From contig NZ_SNYL01000003.1 of NCBI RefSeq assembly GCF_004363315.1, forward strand, positions 157,342 through 221,341: a stretch of DNA of 64,000 bases, written 5' to 3'. This DNA is from Tepidicella xavieri. GTDB taxonomy: Bacteria; Pseudomonadota; Gammaproteobacteria; Burkholderiales; Burkholderiaceae_C. Shown here piece after piece: positions 36,751 to 46,362 of this stretch. The notes under the pieces were generated by a model, which saw nothing but the letters and a program-made list of their open reading frames with translations, did not search any database and was not told where the DNA came from. A program made the translations under genes and the position numbers. The first letter of the stretch is position 1, and the number at the start of each line of letters is the position of its first letter.

Positions 36751-37953
36751 TCAGACCCGCTCCAGCACCAAGGCGATGCCTTGCCCCACGCCGATGCACA
36801 TGGTGCACAGCGCGTAGCGACCGCCGGTGGCGTGCAGCCGGTTAACGGCGGTGGTGGCCAGGCGCGCCCCGCTGGCGCCCAGCGGGTGGCCGAGCGCGAT
36901 GGCGCCGCCCCAGGCGTTGACGCGCGCGTCATCGTCGGGCAGGCCCAGCAGGCGCAGCACGGCCAGCCCTTGCGCCGCGAAGGCTTCATTGAGCTCGATC
37001 ACGTCCATCTGGGCCAGCGTCAGGCCGGTGAGCGCCAACACCTTTTGCGTGGCCGGTGCCGGGCCGATGCCCATGATGCGGGGGGCCACGCCGGCCGTGG
37101 CCATGCCGACCACGCGGGCCCGGGGGGTGAGCCCGTGGCGGGCCGCGCTGGTTTCGTCGGCCAGGATGAGGGCGCAGGCGCCGTCATTGACGCCGCTGGC
37201 GTTGCCGGCGGTCACCGTGCCGTCGGGCTTGACCACGCCTTTGAGCTTGGCCAGAGCTTCGAGGCTGGTCTGGCGGGGATGCTCGTCCCGGTCCACCACG
37301 ATGGGGTCGCCTTTTTTCTGGGGCAGCGTGACGGGGCAGATCTCGCGTGCGAGGTGGCCGGCTTCGATGGCAGCCAGGGCGCGTTGCTGGCTGGCCAGCG
37401 CCATGCGGTCCTGCGCTTCCCGCTCGATGCCAAACTCTTGGGCCACGTTCTCGGCCGTCTCGGGCATGGAATCGACGCCGTAGCGGGCTTTCATGAGGGG
37501 GTTGATGAAGCGCCAGCCGATGGTGGTGTCGTACACGGCGTTGGCGCGGCTGAAGGCGCTGTCGGCCTTGGGCATCACGAACGGGGCCCGGCTCATGCTC
37601 TCCACGCCACCGGCGATCATCAGCCCGGCTTCGCCGGCGCGGATGGCGCGTGCCGCCGTGCCCACGGCGTCGAGCCCGGAGCCACACAGGCGGTTGATGG
37701 TGGCGCCCGGCACGTCTTGCGGCAGGCCGGCCAGCAGGGCGGCCATGCGTGCGACGTTGCGGTTGTCTTCGCCGGCCTGGTTGGCGCAGCCGTAGATCAC
37801 ATCCGCCACCGCGGCCCAGTCCACGCCGGGGTTGCGCGCCATCAGGGCTTGGAGGGGAATGGCGGCCAGGTCGTCCGTGCGCACGCTGGAGAGGGCGCCG
37901 CCGTAGCGGCCGATGGGGGTGCGGATGGCATCGCAAATGAAGGCTTGGTTCAT
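36751..37953 (-). CDS. Acetyl-CoA acyltransferase / 3-oxoadipyl-CoA thiolase-like thiolase
   Basis: 400 residues. Thiolase landmarks: nucleophilic Cys in NRLCGSGLDAVG (about residue 90), NGGAIALGHPLGASG-type HPLGASGAR histidine region, and CMCIGVGQG with the general-base Cys. AEIN-rich thiolase loops resemble PcaF/PaaJ 3-oxoadipyl-CoA thiolases (RTPIGRYGGALSSVRTDDLA). It would cleave a 3-ketoacyl-CoA to acetyl-CoA. It lies 26 bases after the fused beta-oxidation gene on the same strand, suggesting an operon for acyl-CoA degradation. The exact substrate is not resolved; no other pca or paa genes are adjacent. Confidence 0.88.
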   Translation of the reverse strand: MNQAFICDAIRTPIGRYGGALSSVRTDDLAAIPLQALMARNPGVDWAAVADVIYGCANQAGEDNRNVARMAALLAGLPQDVPGATINRLCGSGLDAVGTAARAIRAGEAGLMIAGGVESMSRAPFVMPKADSAFSRANAVYDTTIGWRFINPLMKARYGVDSMPETAENVAQEFGIEREAQDRMALASQQRALAAIEAGHLAREICPVTLPQKKGDPIVVDRDEHPRQTSLEALAKLKGVVKPDGTVTAGNASGVNDGACALILADETSAARHGLTPRARVVGMATAGVAPRIMGIGPAPATQKVLALTGLTLAQMDVIELNEAFAAQGLAVLRLLGLPDDDARVNAWGGAIALGHPLGASGARLATTAVNRLHATGGRYALCTMCIGVGQGIALVLERV

Positions 37954-37979
37954 GGAGGTCTCCGAAAGGGGCTGGGGCG

Positions 37980-40040
37980 TCAGCCCGGCAGCAAGGTGTC
38001 GAGGTTGCCCAAGCGCCAGCCGTAGCCGCTGCGCTCGGCGAGCTCGCGCAGTTCGCGCTCCAGGCCGGCCCGGTCTTGTTGACGGGCCCAGAACACGGGG
38101 CCGCCCTCCCACCGGGGGAAGCCGTAGCCCTGCACCAGCACCACGTCGATGTCGCTGGCCCGCGCGGCCACGCCTTCGGCCAGCAGCAGGGCCGCCTCGT
38201 TCACCATGGCCAGCAGGGCGCGGCGGCAGATGGCCTCGGCGCTCAAGGGCTGGCGCGTGATGCCGCGTGCCGCGCTGGCTTCTTCGATGAGGCGGCGCAC
38301 GGTGGCGTCGGTGTGCGGGGACTGCTTGCCGTCGGCATAGGTGTAGTAGCCGGCGCCGGTCTTGCGGCCCAGCCGGCCTTGCTCGCACAGGCGGTCGAGG
38401 ATGGGCACATAGCGTTCACGCGGGTCGCGCGTGGCGGCCTGGGCTTGGCGCATGCGCCAGGCGATGTCCAGGCCCGAGAGGTCGGCCACGGCAAAGGGGC
38501 CCATGGCAAAGCCCATGCCGGTCAGCGCGTTGTCTACGTCCTCGGGCCAGGCGCCGTCTTCCAGCATGAATTCACATTGTTTGCGGTAGGCGTTGTAGAT
38601 GCGGTTGCCAATGAAGCCAAAGGCGTTGCCACAGAGCACGGGCAGCTTTTTGAGGGTCTTGCCCAGCGCCATGCCGGTGGCCAGCACGTCGGGCGCGGTG
38701 CGCGCGCCGCGCACCACTTCCAGCAGCTTCATCACATTGGCCGGGCTGAAGAAATGCAGGCCCAGCACGTCCTGTGGCCGGGCCGTGGCCTGGGCGATCT
38801 GGTCGATGTCGAGGTAAGAGGTGTTGGTGGCCAGCACGGCACCGGGGCGGGCGTGGGCGTCGATCTGGCGGAACACGGCCTGCTTGACGGCCAGGTCCTC
38901 GAACACAGCTTCGATGACCAGATCGGCATGCGCCAGCGCCGGCCAGTCCAGGGTGGGCGTCAGGCGGGATTGCGCCGCTTCGGCCACGGCGGCTGGCATC
39001 TTGCCGGCGGCCACGCGGCCGCTGTAGTGCTCGCGAATGCGTTGCTGGCCGCGGGCCAAGGCTTCGTCGTTTTGCTCCAGCAGCAGCACCTTCAGGCCGG
39101 CGTCGAGCGCGCAAATGGCAATGCCCGCGCCCATGGTGCCCGCCCCAATGACGGCCACGGTCTGCACCGGGCGCGGGTCGGCTTGCACGTCGGCCGGCAG
39201 CTTGGTGGCTTCGCGCTCGGCCTTGAACTGGTGGCGCAGGGCCTGGGCGGCGCGGCTGGGCACGAGTTGCAGGAACACCGCGCGCTCCTGCCGGGCCCCT
39301 TCCTCGAACGGCAGGGCGCAGCCTGCCACGGCATCGAGCAGGGCGGCATAGGCCGGCTGCAGGCGCTGGCGTGCCGTCAGGCGCTGCCGCGCGGCATGGA
39401 CTTCGGCCGCCACCTGGGCCGCATCCAGCGTGCGCTCGCGGGGGCTGGCGGGGCGGGCACCCGCTTCGGCCCAGCCACGGGCCAAGGCACAGGCGGCGAC
39501 CAGCAAGTCGGCGCCGTCGTCGATCACCCGATCGAACAGGCCGCTGTCGGCCCAGGCGCGGGCGCTTTGCGCTTGGCCGCTGAGCATCATGTCCAGCGCC
39601 TTGGGCACGCCCACCAGGCGCGGCAGCAGCTGGGTGCCAGTGGCGCCGGGGATGAGGCCCAGCAGGATTTCGGGCAGGCCCACCTGGGCCGACGCCCGCG
39701 CCACCCGGCCGTGGCAGGTCATGGCCAGCTCCAACCCGCCACCCAGCGCCACGCCCGACAGGGCCGCCACCACCGGCTTGCGGCAGGCGGCCACGCGCGC
39801 CAGCACCGTCAGCAAAATGGGCTCAGCCAGCTGGGCAGGGGTGCCCACTTCGCTGACGTCGGCGCCAGCAGAAAACGCCTTGTCCTGGCCCGTCAGCACC
39901 AGGGCGCAGGCGGCAGGGTCGGCCTCGGCGGCGTCCAGCGCTTGCACGATGCGTTGGCGCAGGGCGTGGTTGAGGCTGTTGACAGGAGGGTGGTCAAGGG
40001 TGATGACGGCCACGCCGTCTTGGATGCGGTACAGCGACAT
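37980..40040 (-). CDS. Fused enoyl-CoA hydratase / 3-hydroxyacyl-CoA dehydrogenase
   Basis: 686 residues. The N-terminal crotonase half has SAGADVSEVG and ALSGVALGGGLELAMTCHGR with the two oxyanion-hole segments and GLPEILLGLIPGATGTQ. The C-terminal half is an NAD-binding 3-hydroxyacyl-CoA dehydrogenase, VAVIGAGTMGAGIAI, with DLVIEAVFED and HFFSPANVMKLLEVV. It catalyses two consecutive beta-oxidation steps. It resembles FadB/FadJ in layout but has no isomerase-specific insertion visible. It precedes the thiolase gene and is divergent from a LysR gene that may control both. Confidence 0.93.
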   Translation of the reverse strand: MSLYRIQDGVAVITLDHPPVNSLNHALRQRIVQALDAAEADPAACALVLTGQDKAFSAGADVSEVGTPAQLAEPILLTVLARVAACRKPVVAALSGVALGGGLELAMTCHGRVARASAQVGLPEILLGLIPGATGTQLLPRLVGVPKALDMMLSGQAQSARAWADSGLFDRVIDDGADLLVAACALARGWAEAGARPASPRERTLDAAQVAAEVHAARQRLTARQRLQPAYAALLDAVAGCALPFEEGARQERAVFLQLVPSRAAQALRHQFKAEREATKLPADVQADPRPVQTVAVIGAGTMGAGIAICALDAGLKVLLLEQNDEALARGQQRIREHYSGRVAAGKMPAAVAEAAQSRLTPTLDWPALAHADLVIEAVFEDLAVKQAVFRQIDAHARPGAVLATNTSYLDIDQIAQATARPQDVLGLHFFSPANVMKLLEVVRGARTAPDVLATGMALGKTLKKLPVLCGNAFGFIGNRIYNAYRKQCEFMLEDGAWPEDVDNALTGMGFAMGPFAVADLSGLDIAWRMRQAQAATRDPRERYVPILDRLCEQGRLGRKTGAGYYTYADGKQSPHTDATVRRLIEEASAARGITRQPLSAEAICRRALLAMVNEAALLLAEGVAARASDIDVVLVQGYGFPRWEGGPVFWARQQDRAGLERELRELAERSGYGWRLGNLDTLLPG

Positions 40041-40098
40041 GGGCCGCATTGTTCCCCGGGGCGTTTTCCTTGACAATCACAAAACTTATGAACAATCC

Positions 40099-40115
40099 GT
40101 CAAAAAGCTTTTGAC
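40099..40115 (+). promoter_or_regulatory. Palindromic operator at the start of the LysR gene
   Basis: GTCAAAA AGC TTTTGAC is a perfect 7-base inverted repeat with a 3-base centre, ending one base before the LysR ATG at 40117 and 59 bases upstream of the divergent fused beta-oxidation gene. TTGACAAT occurs both at 40069 and at 40111. T-rich interrupted dyads near divergent starts are typical LysR-binding sites. Confidence 0.55.
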
Positions 40116-40116
40116 A

Positions 40117-41031
40117 ATGATGGATGCCGCTGCCTTGCTGCTGTTGGTGGACATCGTGGACGCGGGGGGGCTGAGTCAGGCGGCTCGCAAGCGGCGCATG
40201 AGTCGGGCCAACGTCAGCTACCACCTGAGCCAGTTGGAGAAAACCGTCGGGGTGCAACTGGTGCGGCGCACCACCCGGCGCATCGAGCCCACGGAAGCCG
40301 GGCTGAAGCTGTACCGGCACGGCCGCGCCATTCGCGACGAGTTGCTGGCGGCCCAGGAGTCGGTCGCCAGCCTGACCGAGGGTTTGCACGGCTACGTGCG
40401 GCTGGCGCTGCCCACGGGCTTTGGGCAGGTGGTGATGTCGCGCTGGCTGATCGAATTCAAGCGGATGTACCCCAGCATCACGCTGGAACTGTTGTTCGAC
40501 AACCGGGTGGACAATCTGCTGCGCGACGAGGTGGACGTGGCCGTGCGGGTGATGAGCGACCCGCCGCCCGGCCTGGTGGCGCGGGAGCTGGCGCCGATGC
40601 GGCACATTGCCTGCGCGTCGGCCGAATTCGCGCTGCGCCACGGCATGCCAGCCACGCTGGAAGCCCTGCACGAAGTGCCCATCATCACCTCGACCGTGGT
40701 GGGGCGGGAGCTGCGTTTGGCCGCCTACCAGGGGCAGGAACGGCGCGAACTGGCGTTGCAGCCTACGCTGGCTTCGGAGAACTTCCAGTTCTTGCACGAG
40801 GCCATCGTGGCCGGGCTGGGCGTGGGCCTGGTGCCCGATTACCTAGTGGCCGATGACGTGGCCGCGGGCCGTGTGGTGACCACGCTGGATGAGTGGCGGC
40901 TGAGCCTGTTCGGCACCCGGCTGTACCTGCTGCGCATGCCCGACCGCTACCAGACCCTGGCCACGCGCACGCTGATCGACTTCGTGCTGGAGCGGGCGCA
41001 GCGCTGGGCGCAAAGCCCCGTGCCGGCCTGA
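40117..41031 (+). CDS. LysR-family transcriptional regulator
   Basis: 304 residues. The N-terminal winged helix is LSQAARKRRMSRANVSYHLS, followed by the VGVQLVRRTTRRIEPTEAG linker and the two-lobe effector-binding domain with VDVAVRVMSDPP and GVGLVPDYLV. It is divergent from the fused hydratase/dehydrogenase gene, so the LysR may regulate that beta-oxidation operon and itself through the dyad at its start. Start: two adjacent ATGs (40117, 40120), both plausible. Confidence 0.9.
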   Translation: MMDAAALLLLVDIVDAGGLSQAARKRRMSRANVSYHLSQLEKTVGVQLVRRTTRRIEPTEAGLKLYRHGRAIRDELLAAQESVASLTEGLHGYVRLALPTGFGQVVMSRWLIEFKRMYPSITLELLFDNRVDNLLRDEVDVAVRVMSDPPPGLVARELAPMRHIACASAEFALRHGMPATLEALHEVPIITSTVVGRELRLAAYQGQERRELALQPTLASENFQFLHEAIVAGLGVGLVPDYLVADDVAAGRVVTTLDEWRLSLFGTRLYLLRMPDRYQTLATRTLIDFVLERAQRWAQSPVPA

Positions 41032-41034
41032 GCC

Positions 41035-43509
41035 TCAGCCGCGCCGCCGCCACGCCCGCGGATTGCCCGCCCGCAGACAGGCCCGCCGGTAGGCGTGCAG
41101 CGTGGCCTCGGCCCGGCCCAGCAGCGTGCCGGACGGGTAGGCGGCGGCTTCGTCGCCCGCGGGCTCCAGCGCTCCGACGGGCACCCCCGTCAGCAGGGCC
41201 AGCCCCTCCAGGGCGTGGGTGGCGGTGTAGATGTGGAATCGCCCCTGGGCCACGGCGTTGGTCACGTCATCGCTGAGCATGAGGTGGCGCCGGTTGCGTT
41301 GCGGGATGAGCACGCCCTGCTCGCCCGTGAGCCCCTGGGCCTGGCAAACCCGGAAGAAGCCTTCGATTTTTTCGTTCACCCCGCCGATGGGCAAGACTTC
41401 GCCAAAGGCGTTGAGCGCGCCCGTGACTGCAATGCCCTGCTTCAGCGGCACGCCCGACAACGACGACAGCAGGGCAAACAGCTCGGCGCAGGAGGCCGAA
41501 TCGCCTTCGACGCCGTGGTATTCCTGCTCGAACACGATGCAGGCCGACAAAGCCAGTGGCGCGATGTGGGCAAACAGCGCCGACAGATAGCTGTGCAGGA
41601 TGAGCACGGCCTTGTCGTGGATGGGGCCGGAGAGCTCGACCTCGCGTTCGATGTTGAGCAGCCCTTCGGAGCCGGCCACCGTGCGCGCGGCCACCCGCAT
41701 GGGCAGGCCGAAGCGGTAGTCGCCCAGATCGATCACCGTCAGCCCATTGAGCTGCCCGACCCGTGCCCCGCCCAGGGCGATGAGCCGATCGCCTTCCAGG
41801 ATGGCCTCGCGCAGGCGTTGGTCCGGGTAGTCGTGGCGGTGGTTGCGAGCGGCCAGTGCGGCATCCACGTCGTGGCGCTCGACCCAACGCGCCCCCCGGG
41901 CCTGGGCCATGGCCGCGCTTTCCACCACCAGCGCCTCGGTGCGGGCAAAGGCCGCGCTCTGGCGCGTCTGGTCTTCGGCTTCGCGGTGGCTGTCCTCGAT
42001 CAGCCGGGCCACGGCCCCGGCGCTGAAATGCGGCAGCCCCAGGCGCTGGCAGGTATGGGCCACGAACACGCCCGTGGCGTAGCGGGTGTCGTCGCTGGCA
42101 TGAAAGGCATCGGCAAAGTCCACCTTCACGCGGAAGTGGCGGGTGAATTCGGGGTCGCCCTCCTGCAAGGCGTAGTAGTGCTCGTTGGAGCCGATGAGCA
42201 CCAGCTTCACGTCCACGTCCACCGCCTCGGGCGACAGGGCGGTGGTGGCCAGGGCGCTGAACATGGTGCCCGGCTCCTCGATCTGCAGGCGGCCACTGCG
42301 CAGGAAGCGGCGCAACTTCTCCCACACCAGGTCGTCGGCCAGCAGGTCGCGCAGATGCAGCATCAGAAAGCCGCCATGGGCCTTGAGCAGGCTGCCGGCG
42401 CGGATGCGGGTGAAGTCGGTGACGAGGACGTCGTTTTCCGAGTGGTATTCGATGCTGCCGAACAGGGGGCGGTACAGCGGATTGTTTTCGACGATGACCG
42501 GCGCGCCCTGGGCATTGGCGTTGTCCACCACGAGGTTGACGCGGTAGCGGGCCAACTGCTCGGCCAGCGCCTGGCGCCGGTCTTCTTCGTCTTCCGGGGC
42601 GCCGGTTTCAAACAGCTCCACATGGTCGAGCACATCGCGCGTCACCTCGTCGAGCCAGGCGCCCAGCTTGCGCGTGTCTTTGAACTGTTTTTTCAGGCCT
42701 TGCCGGATGGCCTGCATTTCGCGCTCCACCAAGGGCTTGACGACCTGGCGCCGCAGCGCTTGCACGCCTTCGCGCAGCGCGCGCTCCAGCGGCGCGGTGG
42801 TTTCCAGAAAGCGCAGGATTTCGCTGCGCAGCTCGCGCTCGCCTTGGTCGTAGCGCTCCCGCTCCTGACGCGGCAGCGCGGCCATCTCGGCCGCCGACAG
42901 GGTCTCGCCCTGCTCGGTCACCAGGGTGAAGATGAGTTGCCCGCCGTCGCGCCGCAAGGCAAAGTGCCGCGCCTCGGCGAAGGCGGACAACGCCGCATAG
43001 GCCCGCGCCTCCTCGTCGGCATAGCGCCGTTCCAGCGCCTGCAGTTCGGCCTTGAAGTCGGGTTCGGTGAAGCGTTTGGGAATGTCGGCTTGCAGGGTGC
43101 GCGCGAACTGCTGCATCAGCTGGCGCAATGCCCGCCCTTGTCCTGCCGGCAGGCGCAGGGCCCGCGGCCGCTCGGGCGTCTCGAAGTTGTGCAGATAGCA
43201 CAGATCGGGCGGCACCGGGCGCTGGGCGGCGGCGGCCTCCATGGCCTGGCGCAGCAGGGTGGAGCGGCCCGTGCCCACGTCGCCCAGCACAAAGAGGTGG
43301 TAATCCGGCTGGTCGATGCCCAGGCCGAACCGGGCGGCCGTGTGCGCCCGCTCCTGGCCAATCCAGGGCAGTGGCTCCTGCGCCAGCTCGGCGGTGGTGG
43401 AAAAGCCCAGGCTGGCCGGGTCCACCCGCAAGCGCAGGTCCGAGGGCGCCAGCCGGACGGCCGCGCCGTCGTGCGCGGGAACTGGGGGGAAGGCGGTGGG
43501 GTCGGTCAT
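41035..43509 (-). CDS. LonB-like ATP-dependent protease (AAA_32 family)
   Basis: 824 residues. The nucleotide site is LGDVGTGRSTLL (Arg in place of the usual P-loop Lys, as is common in this LonB-like family). A long coiled-coil insert rich in Arg and Glu separates it from motif III/B sequences such as KAHGGFLMLHLRDLLADDLV. The C-terminal Lon-type S16 peptidase contains GVEGDSASCAEL (catalytic Ser) and GGVNEKIEGFF (catalytic Lys). It differs from classical Lon in lacking the N-terminal LAN domain. Targets are unknown. It converges on the LysR gene. Confidence 0.9.
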   Translation of the reverse strand: MTDPTAFPPVPAHDGAAVRLAPSDLRLRVDPASLGFSTTAELAQEPLPWIGQERAHTAARFGLGIDQPDYHLFVLGDVGTGRSTLLRQAMEAAAAQRPVPPDLCYLHNFETPERPRALRLPAGQGRALRQLMQQFARTLQADIPKRFTEPDFKAELQALERRYADEEARAYAALSAFAEARHFALRRDGGQLIFTLVTEQGETLSAAEMAALPRQERERYDQGERELRSEILRFLETTAPLERALREGVQALRRQVVKPLVEREMQAIRQGLKKQFKDTRKLGAWLDEVTRDVLDHVELFETGAPEDEEDRRQALAEQLARYRVNLVVDNANAQGAPVIVENNPLYRPLFGSIEYHSENDVLVTDFTRIRAGSLLKAHGGFLMLHLRDLLADDLVWEKLRRFLRSGRLQIEEPGTMFSALATTALSPEAVDVDVKLVLIGSNEHYYALQEGDPEFTRHFRVKVDFADAFHASDDTRYATGVFVAHTCQRLGLPHFSAGAVARLIEDSHREAEDQTRQSAAFARTEALVVESAAMAQARGARWVERHDVDAALAARNHRHDYPDQRLREAILEGDRLIALGGARVGQLNGLTVIDLGDYRFGLPMRVAARTVAGSEGLLNIEREVELSGPIHDKAVLILHSYLSALFAHIAPLALSACIVFEQEYHGVEGDSASCAELFALLSSLSGVPLKQGIAVTGALNAFGEVLPIGGVNEKIEGFFRVCQAQGLTGEQGVLIPQRNRRHLMLSDDVTNAVAQGRFHIYTATHALEGLALLTGVPVGALEPAGDEAAAYPSGTLLGRAEATLHAYRRACLRAGNPRAWRRRG

Positions 43510-43592
43510 CGTGGGCACAGTCTAGCGCCGTTCGTCGAATCCGCGCCCATGCGGATACACTGGCCGCCTCATCATCGACGCGCCCCCGCCCC

Positions 43593-44399
<807 letters not shown>

Positions 44400-44420
44400 G
44401 CCCGCCGCCACCCAGGGGCA

Positions 44421-44912
44421 TCAACCCAGCCGTTGCAGCAACCCCTCCAGCGCATGGCGCACCGTGGCGGCGCGCACGGCGTCACGGTCGCCGGGGAAGC
44501 ATTGCCGCTCGGTGACGACGCCTTGCGGCGTGGCCCAGCCAAACCAGACGGTGCCGACCGGTTTGTCGGCGCTGCCGCCCGTGGGGCCGGCCACGCCGGT
44601 CACGGCCACGCTCACCTGCGCCAGCGAGTGCCGCAAGGCGCCTTCGGCCATGGCGCGAGCCACCGCTTCGCTGACCGCGCCGTGCTGGGCGATCAGCGCC
44701 TCGGGCACGCCAAGCTGGGCGGTCTTGGCGGCGTTGGAATACGTCACGAAGCCACGGTCCAGCCAGTCGCTGGAGCCGCTGAGCCCGGTGCAGGTGGCCG
44801 CGATCAGGCCACCGGTGCAGCTTTCAGCGGTGGCCAGCCGCCACCCGCGTGGCCGCAGGGCTTGGGCCAGCCGCTCGCACAGCGCCAGGAGCTGGGGGTC
44901 CAGCGTGTTCAT
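44421..44912 (-). CDS. pncC: Nicotinamide-nucleotide amidase (CinA C-terminal family)
   Basis: 163 residues of the single-domain CinA/PncC family: RLATAESCTGGLIAATCTGL, FVTYSNAAKTAQLGV, the AVSEAVARAMAEGAL helix, then VTGVAGPTGGSADKPVGTVW. The enzyme deamidates NMN to nicotinic acid mononucleotide. It is the last gene of the apaG-thiL-nudix-pgpA-pncC run, eight bases after pgpA. The context with pgpA and thiL is the common proteobacterial arrangement. Confidence 0.93.
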   Translation of the reverse strand: MNTLDPQLLALCERLAQALRPRGWRLATAESCTGGLIAATCTGLSGSSDWLDRGFVTYSNAAKTAQLGVPEALIAQHGAVSEAVARAMAEGALRHSLAQVSVAVTGVAGPTGGSADKPVGTVWFGWATPQGVVTERQCFPGDRDAVRAATVRHALEGLLQRLG

Positions 44913-44919
44913 CGGCCCC

Positions 44920-45438
44920 TCACCACAGGAAGCGCCACAGGGCGATGACCAGCAAGGTGCAGAAGGCCGCCACCAGGTCGTCGAACATGACGCCCCAGGC
45001 GCCCTTCCAGCCGGGGCCCTTGAAGGCCTGATCGGCCCAGGCCACCGGGCCGGGCTTGGCGGCGTCGAAGAAACGGAACAGGCCAAAGGCCACGGCCTGC
45101 CCGAGCAACCCCATGGGCATGGCCAGCCACAGCACCAGCCAGAAGGCCACGATTTCATCGATCACGATGTAGCCCGGATCGGCCACGCCACAGCGGCGCA
45201 CGGTGGCCACGCTGGCCCACCAGCCCGCCAGCAGCCCGGCGCCGATCAGGGCCGCCCAGGCCCAGTCGGTCGGCTGGAACAGCGCATCGATGACCAGGAA
45301 CAGGGCCCAGCCCCACAGCGTGCCCACGGTGCCCGGCGCCCGGCGGCTCAGGCCCGCGCCAAAGCCCAGCGCGATCAGGTGCGACAGCCGCGCAAACAGA
45401 AAGCGCGCATCGGGTTGGATGAGGGGTGGGGCCATCAT
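44920..45438 (-). CDS. pgpA: Phosphatidylglycerophosphatase A
   Basis: 172 residues with several hydrophobic helices. Family motifs are APGTVGTLWGW, DPGYIVIDEIVAFWL and the AFRFFDAAKPGP-type sequence, here GLFRFFDAAKPGPVAW, and GVMFDDLVAAF. It dephosphorylates phosphatidylglycerophosphate in the inner membrane. The start at 45438 is preferred: GAAGGA lies eight bases upstream and the ATG overlaps the Nudix gene stop (ATGA). Confidence 0.94.
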   Translation of the reverse strand: MMAPPLIQPDARFLFARLSHLIALGFGAGLSRRAPGTVGTLWGWALFLVIDALFQPTDWAWAALIGAGLLAGWWASVATVRRCGVADPGYIVIDEIVAFWLVLWLAMPMGLLGQAVAFGLFRFFDAAKPGPVAWADQAFKGPGWKGAWGVMFDDLVAAFCTLLVIALWRFLW

Positions 45439-46313
45439 CGGAACCATCCTTCAAAACCGTCGAAAGGCTCGAAACGTTTGTTCACCAGGCGCAGCCGGGT
45501 GGGGCCGGGCAGGGCGCGCTGGGCGATCGGGTGCAGCGGGTCGCCGGGATAGCACATGGCGCGCGCCTCACCGTCCATGAAGTGTTCGGGCTGGATGCAT
45601 GGCGCGCGCCGGCCCTGGGCCTCTTGCCAGGCGCCAGCGGCGCTGGCGTGGCGAGCCAGTTGCGCCAGCGCCATGAGCTGCGGCGGAATGAGCTCGATCT
45701 CGCGCCGCCAGTAACGCTGCAGCGCTTCACGCGGGGTCAGCCAGAGGCTGTCGATGGATTCGTGGTCGTCGTGCATGGCGGCCTGCCCCGCCGGCAGCAG
45801 AGCCAGGAAGAAGCGGGTGTCGAAACGGGGCGTGCCCACGGGCGGGTTGCGCGGCGTGATCCAGCGCGACCACGGCAACAGCCCCGTCAGATGCGCCCGC
45901 AGCCCCTGTCGGCGCAATGCCTGCGGCCAAGCGTGGTGGGGCATGGCTTCGCGCACGGCGCGCAGCGCTTCGGCGCCCGGCGCCGGGGTGGCCAGCAGCA
46001 CGCCGGCTTCTTCGAACAGTTCACGCAGCGCGGCCACGTGCAAGCCTTGAGCCAAGGCGGGCGACAGGGCCGCTTCATTGAGTCGTTCAGGCAGAGCGGC
46101 AGGGGGCAGGTCCAGTGCCTCGGCCCAGGCCGCATCGGTGTCGGCGGCATCGAGCTTGCCGCCCGGAAATACGTACAGGCCACCGAGCACGCCGGCGTTC
46201 TGGTGCCGGCGCTGCAACAACACTTCCAGGCCCTGGGGCCCGTCGCGCAGCAGCACCACCGAGGCGGCGTCGCGGGGTGGGGCGTCATCGGCGGGGAAAG
46301 TGGAGGCGTTCAT
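45435..46313 (-). CDS. NUDIX hydrolase
   Basis: 292 residues from MNASTFPADD. The Nudix box reads GGLYVFPGGKLDAADTDAAW...ALRELFEEAGVLLA; the core REXXEEXG motif is RELFEEAG. The box-to-end distance is long, as in Nudix proteins resembling CoA pyrophosphatase or NUDT19-type enzymes. The substrate is unknown. It sits between thiL and pgpA in the operon, and overlaps pgpA. The upstream extension of the frame to 46481 lies within thiL and is not conserved. Confidence 0.88.
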   Translation of the reverse strand: MNASTFPADDAPPRDAASVVLLRDGPQGLEVLLQRRHQNAGVLGGLYVFPGGKLDAADTDAAWAEALDLPPAALPERLNEAALSPALAQGLHVAALRELFEEAGVLLATPAPGAEALRAVREAMPHHAWPQALRRQGLRAHLTGLLPWSRWITPRNPPVGTPRFDTRFFLALLPAGQAAMHDDHESIDSLWLTPREALQRYWRREIELIPPQLMALAQLARHASAAGAWQEAQGRRAPCIQPEHFMDGEARAMCYPGDPLHPIAQRALPGPTRLRLVNKRFEPFDGFEGWFR

Positions 46314-46362
46314 GCCAAGGATTGTGACACCGCGCCAAGTGGGCACCGGTCGTTTCGGCCCT

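Noticed and set aside
36751-40076. Phenylacetate or beta-ketoadipate catabolic cluster
   Set aside because: The thiolase resembles PcaF/PaaJ, but no ring-cleavage, paa or pca genes lie nearby; the fused enzyme and thiolase alone fit general acyl-CoA oxidation.
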